A DNA stretch of 64,000 bases, from NCBI GenBank assembly GCA_028455995.1, contig JABELC010000003.1:2914001-2978000 (forward strand), read 5' to 3'. Positions 44,074 to 57,663 of this stretch are shown here, in pieces (within the stretch, counting starts at the first letter, position 1; the number at the start of each line of letters is the position of its first letter). The position numbers were made by a program, and so were the translations under genes. The notes under the pieces are model-generated. The model searched no databases. It saw only the letters and a program-made list of their open reading frames with translations, and was not told the origin of the DNA. The stretch is from Scleromitrula shiraiana. Taxonomy: Eukaryota > Ascomycota > Leotiomycetes > Helotiales > Sclerotiniaceae.

Positions 44074-45871
44074 CGTTTTGATATTTTTTATCTTTTCGAT
44101 TCTTCGAGGTTCAAGTTACTGAGTAAGTTGGAAATAATCTGGGAGATGACGTTGATATTAATATAGAATAAAGTATGAGAATGAAATATCCAAATTACGT
44201 GCAGTGTGCCACCTTTATATACCTAGGTGACAATCCATTTCATTCTCTTCTCACCACAATACCCTTCCCCCTCTCTGAATTCGATTGTAAAGCATCAAGA
44301 ACTGTATTACCAACATGCAGGGTCGGTCCGCCAATGAATCCTGCAAACACCATGCCTCAACCTCACATGCATGCGACAAACAGAACAAGCAGCAATCTAT
44401 TCATTCGCTTTTTCCCCCAATTCGGCGTACTTCTAAAATGCACATATGTGTATTACACCAGTACGTGTATCTCTGTAATCGGTCGGTCCTCGCTCTTACA
44501 ATCAAATAACAAGTAAGTCCATGGATATCCACTTTACATTCATTATCCAATTCTTCTGTAAATGCCGTGCTGAGCTGAGCGAAGACCGACATCTCCATGG
44601 ATATAACACGACGTACGATTGGTAATTTTTCGAGATTTAAACATGCAAGCCGCATTCGTTTTACTGACTGGATCTAGCTTTTGTTTTCGCTAAATTACTA
44701 TATGCATGGCCAGTCAGTATAGCCCTATAGGGTAGGTCCGCGGATTTTATTATCTACGCGCTGCATTTAGTCAGTCGATCAGTCAGTTCTTTGCTCCGTA
44801 GATTGATCAGCTCTAGATTTTATTATTATTGTAATGATGTTAAGTCCGCGAGTTAATCTATATTTTCATACCCGTTCAGCATTTGAATATGAAAATACAT
44901 TTTATGCTAATCTGTTTCGGATGTTTGCATATCTATCGAACGAACATTCAGAGTTGCGACAACTTACCGAACTTTATGTTTGATAGTGTTTGATACAATT
45001 CGTCCATCCCACTCTCAATACATCCTCATAAATCTAGAAGTCGATCTATTGATCCGGCTACTTTCCCAATTAAGACCTCCCCTCCTCTGCATACCCTCAT
45101 CCTTCATCCCCCATACAACCAACCCACCTCCTTCCTCCTCAATATCATATCGTACTTCTCCCATTCACGGAATATGCTGAAGATGCAAAATACCATTTAA
45201 TCCACGAATCTACCAATCCCATCATTAAACTGTCCCATCCACATCCCCATCCCCATCCTTCCCCATCCCAACCTTCCAGTCCCCAAACCCAACCCTCAAA
45301 GGTAGTAAAAACGAAGTCTTTCGTTCAAACTACCCCCTCCAAATTACCACCGTTTGACCAAGAAAAGTCGCTACTTGAATTAAAGCTTCACTCAGAAATC
45401 GCAAAACGTATAGCAAACGATCTAATGAATTAGGGGGTTTTTGAGAAGCTCATAACGTTACCATTTATTGAGACCATCAGCGTATAAAGATGAGGAGAAG
45501 CTTTCAAGTAGAAGAAGGGGACAACGGTTGGAGTATGGGTTGGTACATCGGATAGTAGCATGGTAATATTGGGAATTAGTACGATACCGATGTCTTGAAA
45601 ACTATTCCATGATATCAACGAAACACATTGACAATATCAATTTATCAGTTCACCATTATATCACATATTGAAATAAAACGTTTGAAATAGATTTTGCTTT
45701 TCATACTCCTCGTAGTTCTATCCACAAGAAATAAATAAGTGGTCTTCAGGCGGCGTGCAACTAGTTCTACTAAAGGCATCTAGATTTTTGTCACTCTAAT
45801 GCCTCGAAATGTCTTCATGCCCAACCCAGCTCTACCTCGGTTCACCAGAAGAACCGCTGTTGTTTCTCCTA
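44074..45871. other. Intergenic region, no gene recognised
   Basis: It holds the NmrA-like promoter and the 3' flank of the Tos1 gene. Frames at 44175-44516, 44401-44655 and 44980-45180 have no signature. Near 45240-45290 a CCCCATCC-type pyrimidine repeat is present. Confidence 0.45.
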
Positions 45872-47538
45872 CTAAACGATAACAAATTTGGAGAGATCAC
45901 TACCTGAACTCAAATTGCATATGCCGTTAATAGCATCAGGAGTTAAACTTGTAGGAAAATCCATGTTAGAAGGTAGTACTTGTATGTGAATAGCTGAAAG
46001 TTGCGAGCTGAAGACGACAGCAAGCTTCATAGTGCCAGAGGTAGGTCGTGCAAAATAATTGGAATCTCCACCTGGATGGTTTGTATGCAAAGTCGATTTC
46101 AAGAACGTAGAGCCACTGTTCAATGTCTCTGCGATATCGAATTCACCACAACCTGATTCCCAACACGAGCAGTCTGCATTTCCATACTGAAGGGTGCGGG
46201 GTATCTGGGCATTTAGTAGCCAAACGGCTGGCATGTCACCATTGAAACCGCCACGACCATCTTTCGGCATTCCGAATTCCATAAGGAATACTTTGTTTGC
46301 TCCGTCAAATCCATCTGAAAACAGGTTAGTTATGAGAGGATGTAGTTTTGATGGCTACATACGGTATGCAACGGAACCAGGTCGGACATAACCGCAACTT
46401 TCGTTCTCGCACTCTTCATCTAACATGATGATAACTTCAGCATCGGACGGTATTGTCGCATCTTCAAGAATCTGGGGGTATGTAGCCCCACCAGTGCCGG
46501 TGCTGTTCATGAAAGAAAGTGAGTTGCCATAAGTTTGATCCCAAACACCCGAACCTTGACCGCCACTAGATAAAGGGTAAGCGAAAGTCAAACACTAGGT
46601 TGCCGTGCACATATCATATCACATCCTCAGAAACTAGCACCACACCACATGAAATATACTAGCTACTTACTAATTTCCAAGAAACACTAAGTTATCAAGG
46701 GTTTGGTCGGTGGAATGATAATATCCGATTCTGCTATAGGAACCAGAGGTTGTAGGTGCCGCAGAAGCCGTCTTTTCAGGGGAAGTCTGGTCATGAGATT
46801 TTGAAGTCGATACTGTCGAAGTTGGGACGACTACATCATTAGCTGGGGATCCGCTAGACATGAATTGGTAACATACCGGCTCCCTTTGATGTTGTGGCTA
46901 CGACTGTTGGCTGAGACTTTGCGGTAGAAGTACTGCCAAACCAATTGTTGATCCAGGTCTGAATTTGACCATCGATTGTTGCCGTAACCATTTGTTCCCC
47001 AGGTCGTCCATTTGAATGAGCAATAGAAGCAGCCATGTTGTTGTCCCAAGAAACAAGTTGCCCGTCAATCGTGGCGTAGATCTTATCTCTTTCAGCATGG
47101 CGTAGCTTTCCATTTTTGGAATGTTTCACAAGATGTTCATGTTGTTGCCTACGTCGGCGAGCGGTTGAGCCATCTCGCTTTTGATTCCTAGTGGTTGCCG
47201 GGGTGTAGGCCGCAAATTGTTTCAGTTGAAGAGGTCCTGAATTTATTGTTAGATTTGGAAGAGATCAATACTCAGTGTTTGCACATACCACGAAAATGAA
47301 AAGATACCTCTTCATCCAGTGGAGAGATCGGGCCGCTATATGACTTGGGCTTAGATGTGCAACTTCCATCAGCTGCCATGTTTGTTATCTGCTTATATGT
47401 TCCCGAAGCGCCAACATTGCTGTATTCAATAGCCTCAACGGCATTACAATACCAGTTTCCAGAAACTTCCGAGCAGGCATTGGCAGATGCTGTCAAGGAT
47501 GACAGACTGACAATCGCAGCTAACAAGTTATTCTTCAT
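45872..47538 (-). CDS. TOS1: Tos1-family secreted cell-wall protein (putative glycan hydrolase)
   Basis: Five exons (47289-47538, 46877-47236, 46671-46830, 46363-46565, 45872-46314, minus strand) join to 471 residues. MKNNLLAAIVSLSSLTASAN is a signal peptide. The Tos1 N-terminal domain follows with CSEVSGNWYCNAVEAIEYSN, GTYKQITNMAADGSC and ISPLDEEVSFHFRGPLQLKQ. A basic linker with QKRDGSTARRRRQQ could be a Kex2 site, and a Ser/Thr-rich spacer leads to the C-terminal domain. That domain has GGQGSGVWDQTYGNSLSFMN, GGFNGDMPAVWLLNAQIPRT, and the acidic core CSCWESGCGEFDIAETL with the GEFDIAE motif found in glucan-active folds. The likely role is beta-glucan or cell-wall remodelling. The exon 3 acceptor has an in-frame alternative 12 nt upstream. 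A second, weaker possibility is that the last exon extends beyond the TAG at 45872 by splicing. Confidence 0.9.
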
Positions 47539-49152
47539 GATTTATGTTCTTTGGAAGAGTGAACAAAGAGACAAGGCTATCGAGTGTTCTGGTTTTGAGT
47601 TACCGAATATGCGACTGGCTACAGGTGTACGAATCAATTCAAATTGTGAAGTACGAGGTAGAATAGTGAGTGAGATATTTGAAATTGCGCAAAGCTGAAG
47701 TTATGGGTGCTGAATGTTTGGCAACGAAGGTGATTTTCCAGGGCTGTAAAGGATTTTGTATGACTGATTTCGATCTAGTGTGATTGTATTGTAATTTCAA
47801 GAAATGGATGTATGGATGGACGGGAATGTACGAAGTAATGGATGAATATTTTATGGATTGTAAGGACTGTAGTGAAGTAGAAGGTACCCAAAAAAATGAA
47901 TGACAGTCGGAAGGAAATGGTAATGATAGAAGATGAAACGCGGCAAAGAAGGTGGATGTCAATATGAGTTAGGAGAGCGGCGATAAGGGCAGGAGGAACA
48001 AATAGGTAGGTGATTGAAGAAGACACTGTCAGTGTGATTGAACAGATTTTGAGTAACTTAGGCCATTTGGAATGAAAGTGGTTGTAGGTGAAGAATCTGA
48101 GGGAAAGAATGTATCAAAACCAGTCAAGGTGAATTGTAAGAATGAGGTTGACGATAAGAGGGGAGATGATAATATATAATAAATTTGAATGAACATTCTA
48201 TGTCAGTGATAGCGAAAGTGGTGGAAGGGAAGGAGGGATGGGAATCATGCGATGAAGGAAGGAAGTGAGCTGGACAACGACAACTTAGAGTGAAATTTAT
48301 TGGACTGTAAAAGAAGAGTTTGCCAGATGAGGAATAAAATATTAAAAAACTGCCCAAGTGTAAAGGAAAGAGGAAGAAAAAAAAACATTTCACGACCTGT
48401 GACTCTCTGTTAATGTTAATGGTACTACAGTATACAATCATGCCATTAAAAATCAGCCAGCCAATCTTACATACATAGTAGTATGTAATGAAAAACCATT
48501 TTACTCGGGTTGCTCTGCTTTATATGTTTAACCCAATATTGAATAATCGATAGTAGCATTGGCATGGCATCAACCATATCAATATCAACGACTGCCAATT
48601 TGTGTTTTAACTCGTCTCATGATGGCATATCTCAATCTTCTGATTCACATGATATCTGAACACAATTAATTACGTGGGAAACACGAGGTTCGATCTGTCA
48701 ATACGCAAACGGAAAGAAGGAAGTACGCGTTAAATGAGATAATTTATATCTACTTGCTATCCAGGTATGCACACGCAAATTGACAAAACACATTGATTAC
48801 AAGAGCTTTCAAGCATGAGATTCTCGTCGAGTACGGAGTGCAAAATGTTGATGGCAAATAAATGGAATTAAAAACAGGCATTAGTAATTGCAGGTATATA
48901 CTAGGTAACCCCCCTTCTCTCTATCTTGTCCAGTCCAGACTGACAATACTCTTCCTGGTCATAGTAAACTATCACTTTGATCAAATCCGAAGTCACTTGT
49001 GCTTCACACACGTCACGCCCTCTAAGTAACTTGGACAAAATTCGCAAAGCGAAATTCCGGATTTCGAAATTACACTATTTACTAAGAACATATAAATATT
49101 TCCACCCAGGCCTCCCAGATATAACACCAAAATTTTCCTTTCACTACTTCCT
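47539..49152. other. Intergenic region, no gene recognised
   Basis: It contains the Tos1 promoter and the 3' flank of the Asp f 4-like gene. Minus-strand frames at 47639-48026 and 48124-48441 are Ser/Phe/His-rich with no domains and correspond to pyrimidine-rich DNA. No repeats of note. Confidence 0.45.
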
Positions 49153-50225
49153 TTACATAGTTCCTCCCATAATGACCTTCAAGGTTGCGGTGCTTTGAGC
49201 GATAAAGCAACTACCATCACTGTTGCCAATAGGCTCAGTGGCAGTCAACCAGTAGTTTTGGGTTGGGTCACTGGTGCATTCTGGCGCTTCGGCGCTGGTG
49301 ATGGTCATGTTGTAGTTATTGCCCTTGGGGTTCATGATGGCTGACATATCGTATCCAGATCCGGTCTTGACGAAGTTGCATTCACCCCATGTGGTTGCGT
49401 AAGCACCAGATATGGCAGTGGAGCTGGTTGCCTCAGCGAAGCCAATTTGAGAGTTCTCATCAAAGGCCACTACCTGGGAAGCACCTGCCTTGAGCGCAAT
49501 AGTAAGTGTCGTGTTCTTGGGGGCGAGTGCAGAACCAGAGAGAACCTGTCCATCAGGGCCAACCTTGTTCCAGATGTTGACGGTAATGGCCGATGATTGA
49601 GTGTTGACGAACTCAATAGTGTAAGGATGGCTGCCAGATGAGGAAGTCTTCATGACGTTGGATCCGTATGGACTTCCATAGTTTCCATAGTAGTTATCGC
49701 CTGTGGATCCTTCGGCGGTAACAATAGAACCAAAGGAAGTTCGAGAGTTGGAGGCTCCAACCAAGTTATCAAAGAATTCCTCGAGCTCATCGATGATGGA
49801 TTCAGATGAGGTAGCGGCAGCAGCGGCGCTCGAAGTGGTGGAAGTCTTGATAGACGCTGCTTTGTGTTCAGGAGCAGAGGATGTTGCGGCCTGAGCTGCT
49901 GCTGTAGTGGTTGGGGTTGATGCTGCTGGAGTAGATGCTACAGCAGTTGTTTCTTCAGGAGCGGCGGCAGAAGTTTTCGAAGCTTGGCCCGCAGCCCATG
50001 CTGATGTCCAGTTAATACTCATGGCCTCCCAATCGAGAGCTGACCAATCGACATCAGGACTATTTATTTCTAGTGTTAGCGATCATTATTCCTACTTCCA
50101 ACATTCGATAGTTCTTACGACTTCTTCTCATGCGCCTTACGATGTCGGTGAACATGAGTAGGACCAGCTACGGCTTCGCCAACGGTCATGGCAGCCAAAA
50201 TAATTGCAGTGGTTGAATAACGCAT
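49153..50225 (-). CDS. Asp f 4-like secreted protein
   Basis: Two exons (50119-50225 and 49153-50059, minus strand; intron 59 nt) join to 337 residues. MRYSTTAIILAAMTVGEAVA is a signal peptide, followed by GPTHVHRHRKAHEKK, a His/Lys-rich propeptide that ends in a possible Kex2-like KK site. Then comes DVDWSALDWEAMSINWTSAW and an Ala/Thr/Ser-rich mucin-like spacer (about 55-120). The C-terminal domain contains NYYGNYGSPYGSNVM, PYTIEFVNTQSSAITVNIWN, GFAEATSSTAISGAYATTWG followed by ECNF, and SGYDMSAIMNPKGNNYNMTI. The order of the WGE-F and GYDxSAI motifs resembles the Asp f 4 allergen family of Aspergillus, extracellular proteins of unknown function. The family call rests on remembered motifs. 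It lies 1.6 kb upstream of the Tos1 gene on the same strand; both products are secreted. Confidence 0.75.
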
Positions 50226-53200
50226 TTTCGGAAAGAACAATAATAACTTGCGTAACGCTGTTTATGGTATTGGGATATAAAGGGTATTGATCGTGATTAG
50301 GAAACCGTTGTGCAAATGAACGTGCGAGCGATGTTTTGCTCAATTGAAAGGAGTGTGTCGTACTGAATGAATGGATGTCAACGGTGACCTTCTTGAATGC
50401 GATGAGGAGAAAGAGAAAGGATTTTGAGAAAGGAAGAGCGGGAGGGCGACATAATCAAGCTCATCTTAAATTGGAGTAGATCATTTTCTGGGGGGTGTGC
50501 ATTCGACGAGGGTGAGCATGGCTTCTTTGGGGCCACGAGTAAAGTCAGCCGAGCCATTGAAAGGTCCCGACTTTCTTCAGCCATGAAGTGCAGGGGGAGA
50601 GGTTGGGGATAAATCCAAGCTCCTTGGTGGTCCACTTAAAACCCGTGCCTGAGAAACTAATCCGACAAAAAAAGGGGGAATTGCTGTCTCATTGGTTCAA
50701 CTTTTACGCTATCACAGGGGTAAATCCTACTGTACATACACCTACATTCTACTCAGAAGTGCTAAACACAGGATAAAAGTTTGTTCAAATTCACAATTTC
50801 TCATAGAACTAATAATCAAAAGTTTTTATTGAGTATTCACCAAAAACTTCAAATTACATCCGATTTGAGCCACGCAATTTAGAAAACCACCTTCTCATTT
50901 CCTGATAGTTGATCGAGTGATTCAAAGCGGTTTCCACTTTAGATAGTCACGACGTTTTTAAAAATCGGCCCCCCCCGTTCTGAGATTGGAGTGAATATAT
51001 TATGCACAAAAAAATAACATAACTAGACACAATATAATATAATTTCTAGATCAAATAATAGACTATCCGATCCACTATAATAAAAAAACAAAGAGCATTT
51101 CTAACTCAATCAAGTTTGCCTCTTCTTTTTGTTTACAAAAAAAGAGGTTTTATACGAGTCTACTCATTTTTCGTTTTTGGTATGATACAAGGGTGATTTT
51201 ACTAGCGCCTTGGAAGAATCTTGGCACTTTTTTAAAGCAGTTGATTGGTTAAAATCGATATTTTAGAGTAGTTGATTGGGTAGAATTTAAGCTTTTTGAC
51301 AAGCTTTTGAACATGTGATCCAACCAACATGTGATCCAACAATATTATTAAAATAAAAGATCATAAAGAAGAGGCGGCGTGTCAGGGGACCTGACCCGAT
51401 ATAGCTTTAGTATATCTTCTTTTTTGCTAAAGCACTCTATTCTCCACCATCATTCGGCGCTCAATAATAAAACAATAATCATAATAATAATAATAATAAT
51501 CAAATTATACTGCGTATTTCAAGCCCGTCAAAGTTCTAAATTCGGGCGTGTGTCTGGATCTGGAACTAATAAATCAAAAGAACCAATTTTAGCACCGCCT
51601 TAGATCTCCGCCGTTTTGGGCACTAAATTGATTATCAGGTTGCGTGTCGCAGTCCAGACTCTTTTCATATACTAGTAATTGACGGGCTTACGGCATATCT
51701 GTTTTATACAGTATCTTATATTAATCCAATCCAACCTGTGGTGGCAGTTCACGATCTGTTTCTGTTTCTGTTTCTGTTGCTGTTGCTGTTGCGTTGCGTT
51801 GCGTTGCCCTGTCCGAGTATTCCTATTTTATGACTTCAGGATCATCACTAGTGGAAGTTGTGGAGTTGAATCAATTTTATTAGTTATCCTATGAACATTG
51901 AGTATTAAACTCTATAATGCAGAATTATGCAGCAGAAATTTTTTGTGTGCTCCATTTTGACCTGACACGACGTCATGTTGCGATATGTACTGCCATGTTT
52001 TGTGAAGTTGTGTTCGTATGTATGTACTGTATGTACTGTATGTACTGTATGTACTGTATGTAAAAGTGCTCATACTTACGTAGCGATAGGGTATCAAGTC
52101 ATTACTTCCGTACTGTACTAGAGAGAATTTTTTACACAATTTGTCTTTGATCTTGGATTTCCATTTGGTCCATTTTGTTTCCCTAAACGGAGTATGAGCG
52201 TTTACGTGGATTTCATCCTTCATCCTACCAGGCCTACCCTTACCTAAACTCGAGCTTATTTATTATTTACTCACGTAGAAACCATTGTTCTGTTTTAAGG
52301 TAAATCCCTTTTTTTCTCTTGAACAGAACCGTGAGAACCATACCACGATCACCCAACGCGCCGTGCCTTAGATACAACAAGACAATTAATTCTATTAACG
52401 ATGAGATTTGATGTCTTGAATATCTAGATATGGAAATAACACCACAGCAGATGCGATGCGTATGTACATATACTGACACAGGAGAGGAGTTCAACAAACG
52501 TTTTGCTTGCTCCTTTACTCCTAATATCCAACGGGATTAAATGTATAGTATCATACATTCCTTTCTTTTTTCCATCCTTCCTTTCCTTTTTCCATCCTTC
52601 CTTTCCTTTTTTCATCCTATCCTATCCTATCCCTACCCTAGCCTACAGTAAGTAATAACCGAAGACACCTCCTAAACCAGTAAAACAAAAAACGGGTATT
52701 CTGTTGGATACAATTGTTGGGGTTGAAACAACGATTGTATGGGATGAAAAAAAAATTAGCAATTTAACCTTGAAATGGCCCGGAATGGTCGTTTCTTAAT
52801 ATGTCAATCAAAAGGTCTCGTTCCTTTTCCTTCACAAGCTTTCATCATCACCTGTCGATCGGAGATATAGAATGTCACTTATTGATTTTGGTGCGACATG
52901 ATGGTGGAAAAAATGTATGTAGAGTTTTTTATGCGTTTACGAGTACTGTATTGTAGTGACTGTAGCGTAGTGTTTGTTTCTAGAATGTTCATATACATTT
53001 CCGATCTGACAGTGACAGGACAGAGCGCTGAGGTAGTTTTTTTTAGTATTCAAAACTTTGCAACGTATCTGTCGGGCCGTTGAGAATGACTCGAGATAGT
53101 AGGTTGGCTTGATTGTTGGTCGGCTTATAGTGTTCTAATAGGATATACCTAGAACTACATGACAAATTTGTGATTTTAAATTGGCATCTGTATGTCATTA

Positions 53201-54051
53201 TCACAGCATTTTCATCCTTTTTCTATCCTTTTTCTACTAGAGTAAAGTACCGAATGCATTTATTTGTATGTGATACGGATACATGTACTGTAGTCATAAA
53301 TGCATGTTTGATTAATTGACTCCATATCTGCCCTACCTAATGTACCAATACACCGCACAGCATCACATCACATCTGTCAACCCCTCGTTTACACTTCGAC
53401 AAAAGTTGCAGGATTGAAATCACTGCGTTAGAAACATGCGTTGTATTTCTGGTAATAACATTTGAATGTCTTTCATTTAGACACAAGCGTGAAATTATTA
53501 CATCGGCATATTAGATTGGATTAGCGATACCCGACGATATGATCTCCGGCTGCCACGGTTTTGAAGCAGAATGTTTCTCTATGCGATGTGTGAATCTTCA
53601 TGTCAATAATGGTATAGTTAATGTATTATTGTGAGGTATGGATATCTTGGGTGGAGTCTAGCATCGCATCTCGGTATCCATCTACAGTATACCCCTCCTG
53701 CAAATCTGGTTACCCATCCTATCAAAGTAACCTCTGTCATACGTAGATATATATTGTAAAACTTTTAATCAGTCGTGTAAGGGGTAAGGTTATAGACGTA
53801 TTGATATCAGTTATGAGAGGCATGCTTCATCGGTGCATACTGGATCTTCTAAGGTAAGAAGAACGGTTTGGCATCGGGCAAGATTGAGTATGTGTTAATC
53901 ATTGTGAGGTGATTGTTGCTGGCGTAGATATAGAGTGTATGAATGGCAACTAGATGTATGGACGAGTATCCAAATTCTCAACTTCCGTGCCATTAGGGAA
54001 CCCACAAAGAGCCCCTTCAGTGGTAGGAACATTATTGCTTCCAATAAGCAA
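50226..54051. other. 3.8-kb gene-free region
   Basis: No gene was recognised. Notable items are a near-hairpin cctcttctttttgtttacaa.. at about 51118-51147, a direct repeat aacatgtgatccaac at about 51309-51338, a TTCTGT/TGTTGC run near 51758-51800, a GTACTGTAT repeat (about 52019-52062) and a TCCTTTCCTTTTTCCA repeat (about 52568-52612). The plus-strand frame ending 51603 (GRVSGSGTNKSKEPILAPP) looks faintly protein-like, but it is preceded by an ATA repeat and has no partners. Confidence 0.5.
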
Positions 54052-55766
54052 CTAACCTCTAGGTTTCAATTTCGTCCATCCATTTGTCCCAGGCTTTCTA
54101 TCCCTAGCCATCTCTCTAACCCCCCCTTTATTATCTATTCCTCCCCCAAATCCCATCCCTTCGCCGCTCACCATCTCCACCGCATCCATTACAGTCCTCA
54201 TACTCATAAAACTCTGCATTCCAGCAGCAAAATCTCTATTCCCCCTTCTAGCTCCGAATTCTCCCCCCTCTTTTCTCGCACCTACAACTACCCCGTCATC
54301 ATTCATGTCATCCTCTATAGCCCATGCATTATGATCTACTACTTCCCATTCCGCATTCGAAATTTCGCTTGTAAGCTTGGCTTTTAACTTATCGGCGAGA
54401 TTATGCGGACGAGGAAGTTTAAATCCACGTATGAATTCTGTGCCTTCTGCACTTCCAAGAAATGAGTATGCGGAGCCATGGCTAGCCCAACCGGGAAGTG
54501 AGCGCTCCGGTTTTTTCATCTCTTCTCCTTCAGGATACCCATCTTGATCAAGGTTCTTAGATGTAGTTGTCTGAAGGGAGGAAACTCGTTGAGTCGGTTG
54601 AAGACGGGGAAAGTCACCTATAAGGAGTTTCCACATATTTTTGCCTATATTGCAGATATCTTCGAAGCTGGTGCTATCCCCAACAGGTATGCCCTGACTT
54701 TTACAAAGCCATGCTATGTTATATGCGAGAAGAGCTGTTCCTTCGATAAAGCGAGCATATGCTGATGGGTCCTCGTTTACTAATAGGGGGAGAGGTTTGC
54801 TGATCCATAAGGGCCTGGGCCGTGGCTGGTTTGAATGATCGGCATGACGAGAAGCAGAAGGACTACTATTTGATGAATTTGATGCTGTTCCAGGGAAGGG
54901 TACGTTGGTATGCGTATATGATGAATCCAGTGGGAATATTGTGGGTAAAGGATAGTCTTGATGAGGAAGGATGATCTCTGCAGGTAGTCGAATAGCCAAA
55001 TAGTGAGTCGCTAGCATGAGGACATGTACGATATGGGATAGTGATGTGGAAATCTGCGCAGGACTGGCAGCTTAAATCTAATTAGTATAGTGTGACTTGC
55101 AGCAAAGGGAGTTGCGCTTCGAATAGGAGCACTTTTGGGTCACCCAGGGGATTAACACATACTATTCATAGATCTCAAATCCACAATACTGATGCCTCCT
55201 ATCTTATAATCCTCCCCTCCATTGCTTTTCCTGGCTCGTCGCAATCCATAAAGCTTTGCGGACTCGTAACAGAGATATGCCCTAGATCCCCCAATAAGAC
55301 TGTATGCCTGATTCCACCTGTATTTCGTTCTGCGGATAGTGCTCTCAACTTCTTGTATCTGCTTTGCTCTGCGCGCTTCACTTCCACTTGATTTACTGGC
55401 AAGTTCAGACCTCCTCTCCTCATTTGCAGCCCTCTTCTTATCTCGCTCACTCCTCGCTTGCTCCACCTTTGCCCGTAATTCTTCAGCGTGCGCTATTATT
55501 TGATTTGTTCTCTCGATAGTCTGTTCCCGCTCTGCAAGTATTGCATCGACCTTTGATTGCGTCACGGAAGGAAACTTTTGATCTCCTTGTTTATTGGCCT
55601 TCGAAGGTGATGGAAAGTGTGAGCTTAGTTCCTGATCAAGAGCGTCTTTCTCGAGGAGAACCTTTGCAGTCTGTATTCGAGTCTCGTAGAGTTGATTACG
55701 CGCATCTGTTGGGCATAGAAAGGGAAGTTTTGGTCCGCCTGTTCGAAAGCATATATCACACTGCAT
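54052..55766 (-). CDS. ATG14: Autophagy protein ATG14 (PI3-kinase complex I subunit)
   Basis: Two exons (55163-55766 and 54052-55070, minus strand; intron 92 nt) join to 540 residues. The start MQCDICFRTGGPKLPFLCPT shows the N-terminal cysteine motif (C3, C6, C18). It is followed by ARNQLYETRIQTAKVLLEKD and a long coiled coil (about 75-150; AEREQTIERTNQIIAHAEEL, RSERDKKRAANEERRSELAS). The splice joins SMNTASPAQISTSLSHIVHV to LMLATHYLAIRLPAEIILPH, the conserved core of the ATG14/UVRAG-type domain. A further conserved patch is ARFIEGTALLAYNIAWLCKS. ATG14 targets Vps34-Vps15-Vps30 to the phagophore assembly site, where PI3P starts autophagosome formation. The C-terminus (about 440-540) is Gly/Arg-rich and presumably disordered. 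The acceptor TTTAAG is less common than CAG/TAG but is the only one that keeps frame. Vps38/UVRAG is the alternative, less likely because of the Cys motif. Confidence 0.88.
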
Positions 55767-56354
55767 TTTGTGCCGTGATTAACAAAGGTTCCTTGTGTAG
55801 TTGTTTTGTTGTGGAAGAAAGCAAGTTTGTCTCAAGATCGTGGATGAGTATAGTATATTCTAGACAAATAATACATAATGCGAGATTTATGAGATTTTTA
55901 GAAGTTTCTTATTTATTATTAGATGGTATAATGTACGGGAAGTACTCTCTGATAGGATATCGAGGAGGTAAAGTCAAATAGGCAGGGCTGAAGAATGACA
56001 GCATCTTTAAAACTATCCAGGTCCGGGGCTATCCAAATCGGGGTATCGGGCCAATCTATCTTATCAATGAAAGACTCGCTTCCTTATCGTCACATGTTAT
56101 GGCTTCAGTTTCGTGTGAGAATGGAATTTTGGAAGGGACGAGGCTGAACATCTTCACTCCCCTAGGTCAATTCACTTCACCGAAGCTTCACTATTTTTAC
56201 CTAGACAAGTCACTCTTTCTTTCTACAGGATCTTATTAGTCAAACTATAGTTGCATTATTCAATTCAATTTAGCATTAACCCTAATTTTAGTTTATTTTT
56301 TTTTTGGCATATTTTTAGTCTTATATACTATATAGCATTTCTAATTATATTATC
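55767..56354. other. Divergent spacer between ATG14 and the 56355 gene
   Basis: This spacer carries both promoters. A T-rich tract (about 56290-56306) lies 50-65 bp before the 56355 start. No other feature was noticed. Confidence 0.5.
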
Positions 56355-57146
56355 ATGTCTTTAATAAATCCTCATTCTTATTCTTCTCCCCCGAGAACAC
56401 CACGTCGACCGATTATGGATATTGTGAATGAAAAAATGGCCGAGAGATCTGCTTCCAAAATGAATTCAACTCCAAGTTCAACTCCAATCACAACATCTAA
56501 ACTACCTCAAAGAACTCGAAGTCCACGGTCATCGGCACCTGATATTCAAGTTCCTGCCACACAACCCGCTCAAACTTCACCTCTCAAAGCATCTCATACT
56601 CCTCAGCTTGATCATGAGGACGATTCCACTCATTCGATGGACACCGAATCGGAAGCTGCTGAGGCAAATCTTGATTTTGATGCTGAGGACCCAAAAGCAG
56701 ATTTGCCAGTATTTAGTTGGGAAGAGTTTGAGTTACGCTACGAGGAAGCTATCGCCGCTGCAAGTCAAAAGGAAGATGATTTACTTAAAGAGTTTGATAA
56801 TCTCACTGAGGTATGTGAGCCCACCTAATGTTTCTAAGAAATTGAATCCTGATCTATTATAAAGGCTTTCACCATCTGGGCGGAATCTTCGTCACACCAT
56901 GATAATGATAGAGCATTAAAACGGTATAGTCTCCCACCCGCATGGTATAGGTATCTATGTACTGACAGCCTATTTAGCTTGAAGACGAGAGAACGATATG
57001 TACAACTATCCGAGAACGCCCTTCGAGACAAAAAGAAACACCGTAAGTTGTCCATATTGACTAATACTTTCCATGTATACTCACATTGTTTGCTAGATCT
57101 CCAGGTTGTTGAAGCTTTCAAAACTGCTCTCAAGTTATTCGAGTAG
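56355..57146 (+). CDS. Unrecognised small acidic/coiled-coil protein
   Basis: Four exons (56355-56810, 56865-56923, 56978-57042, 57097-57146) join to 209 residues. The first 110 residues are disordered and rich in Ser, Thr and Pro with several SP/TP dipeptides (SSPPRTPRRPIMDIVNEKMA, QRTRSPRSSAPDIQVPATQP), which suggests phosphorylation. The rest is acidic then helical: LPVFSWEEFELRYEEAIAAA, QKEDDLLKEFDNLTEAFTIW, KRLKTRERYVQLSENALRDK and a tail VVEAFKTALKLFE. The multi-exon structure with good GT..AG introns (54 nt each) supports a real gene. Composition recalls kinetochore or spindle-associated adaptor proteins, but I cannot assign a family. Confidence 0.75.
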
Positions 57147-57663
57147 ATGGGACAGTTGTGTTTTACGGAATCGAGTTATCACTTGTTTCTTTGAAGTATC
57201 TACACAGGAGATCATAGCTACCGCTACAAAACTATTATGTTGGAGATCAATTAGGGAGATTCATATTTGGTGTTTACATTAGAAGCTGTAAAAGTTCATA
57301 CAGTATTACTGTAAATGATTTTGCTGGATAGCTGCTAGGCGCAAGAGGTTTATGGAAATGTTGCTGAGATACCCAAATTCCTTTAATAGCTCGTAAATAT
57401 ACGATTGTCACTTGAGATCAATGCTATCTTTTTTCATAAAATAATAATGAATGATATGAAATAAAACGGCGGCAAGGATTACTGTACCGCACTGTGCCGT
57501 GATGCCTGGAGAATTTGCTTTTCCCGGCTAACGTATTAAATAATTTATAAAGCTTCCAGGTTTCTCTTCAAGACAAAAATTTCCTTCCGAGATATAAACA
57601 AGCACAATGTGACAATTCATTCTAAACACGCGTAACCACGAACACTCTCTTACGTGAGTAGTT
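57147..57663. other. Spacer upstream of the DUF3807-type gene
   Basis: No coding signal. It contains the 3' flank of the 56355 gene and the promoter of the 57664 gene. No repeats or RNA genes were noticed. Confidence 0.5.

Noticed and set aside
51379..51603. 74-codon plus-strand frame ending in a protein-like tail
   Set aside because: The middle is an ATA repeat coding for poly-Ile, and no neighbouring exon or domain supports it.
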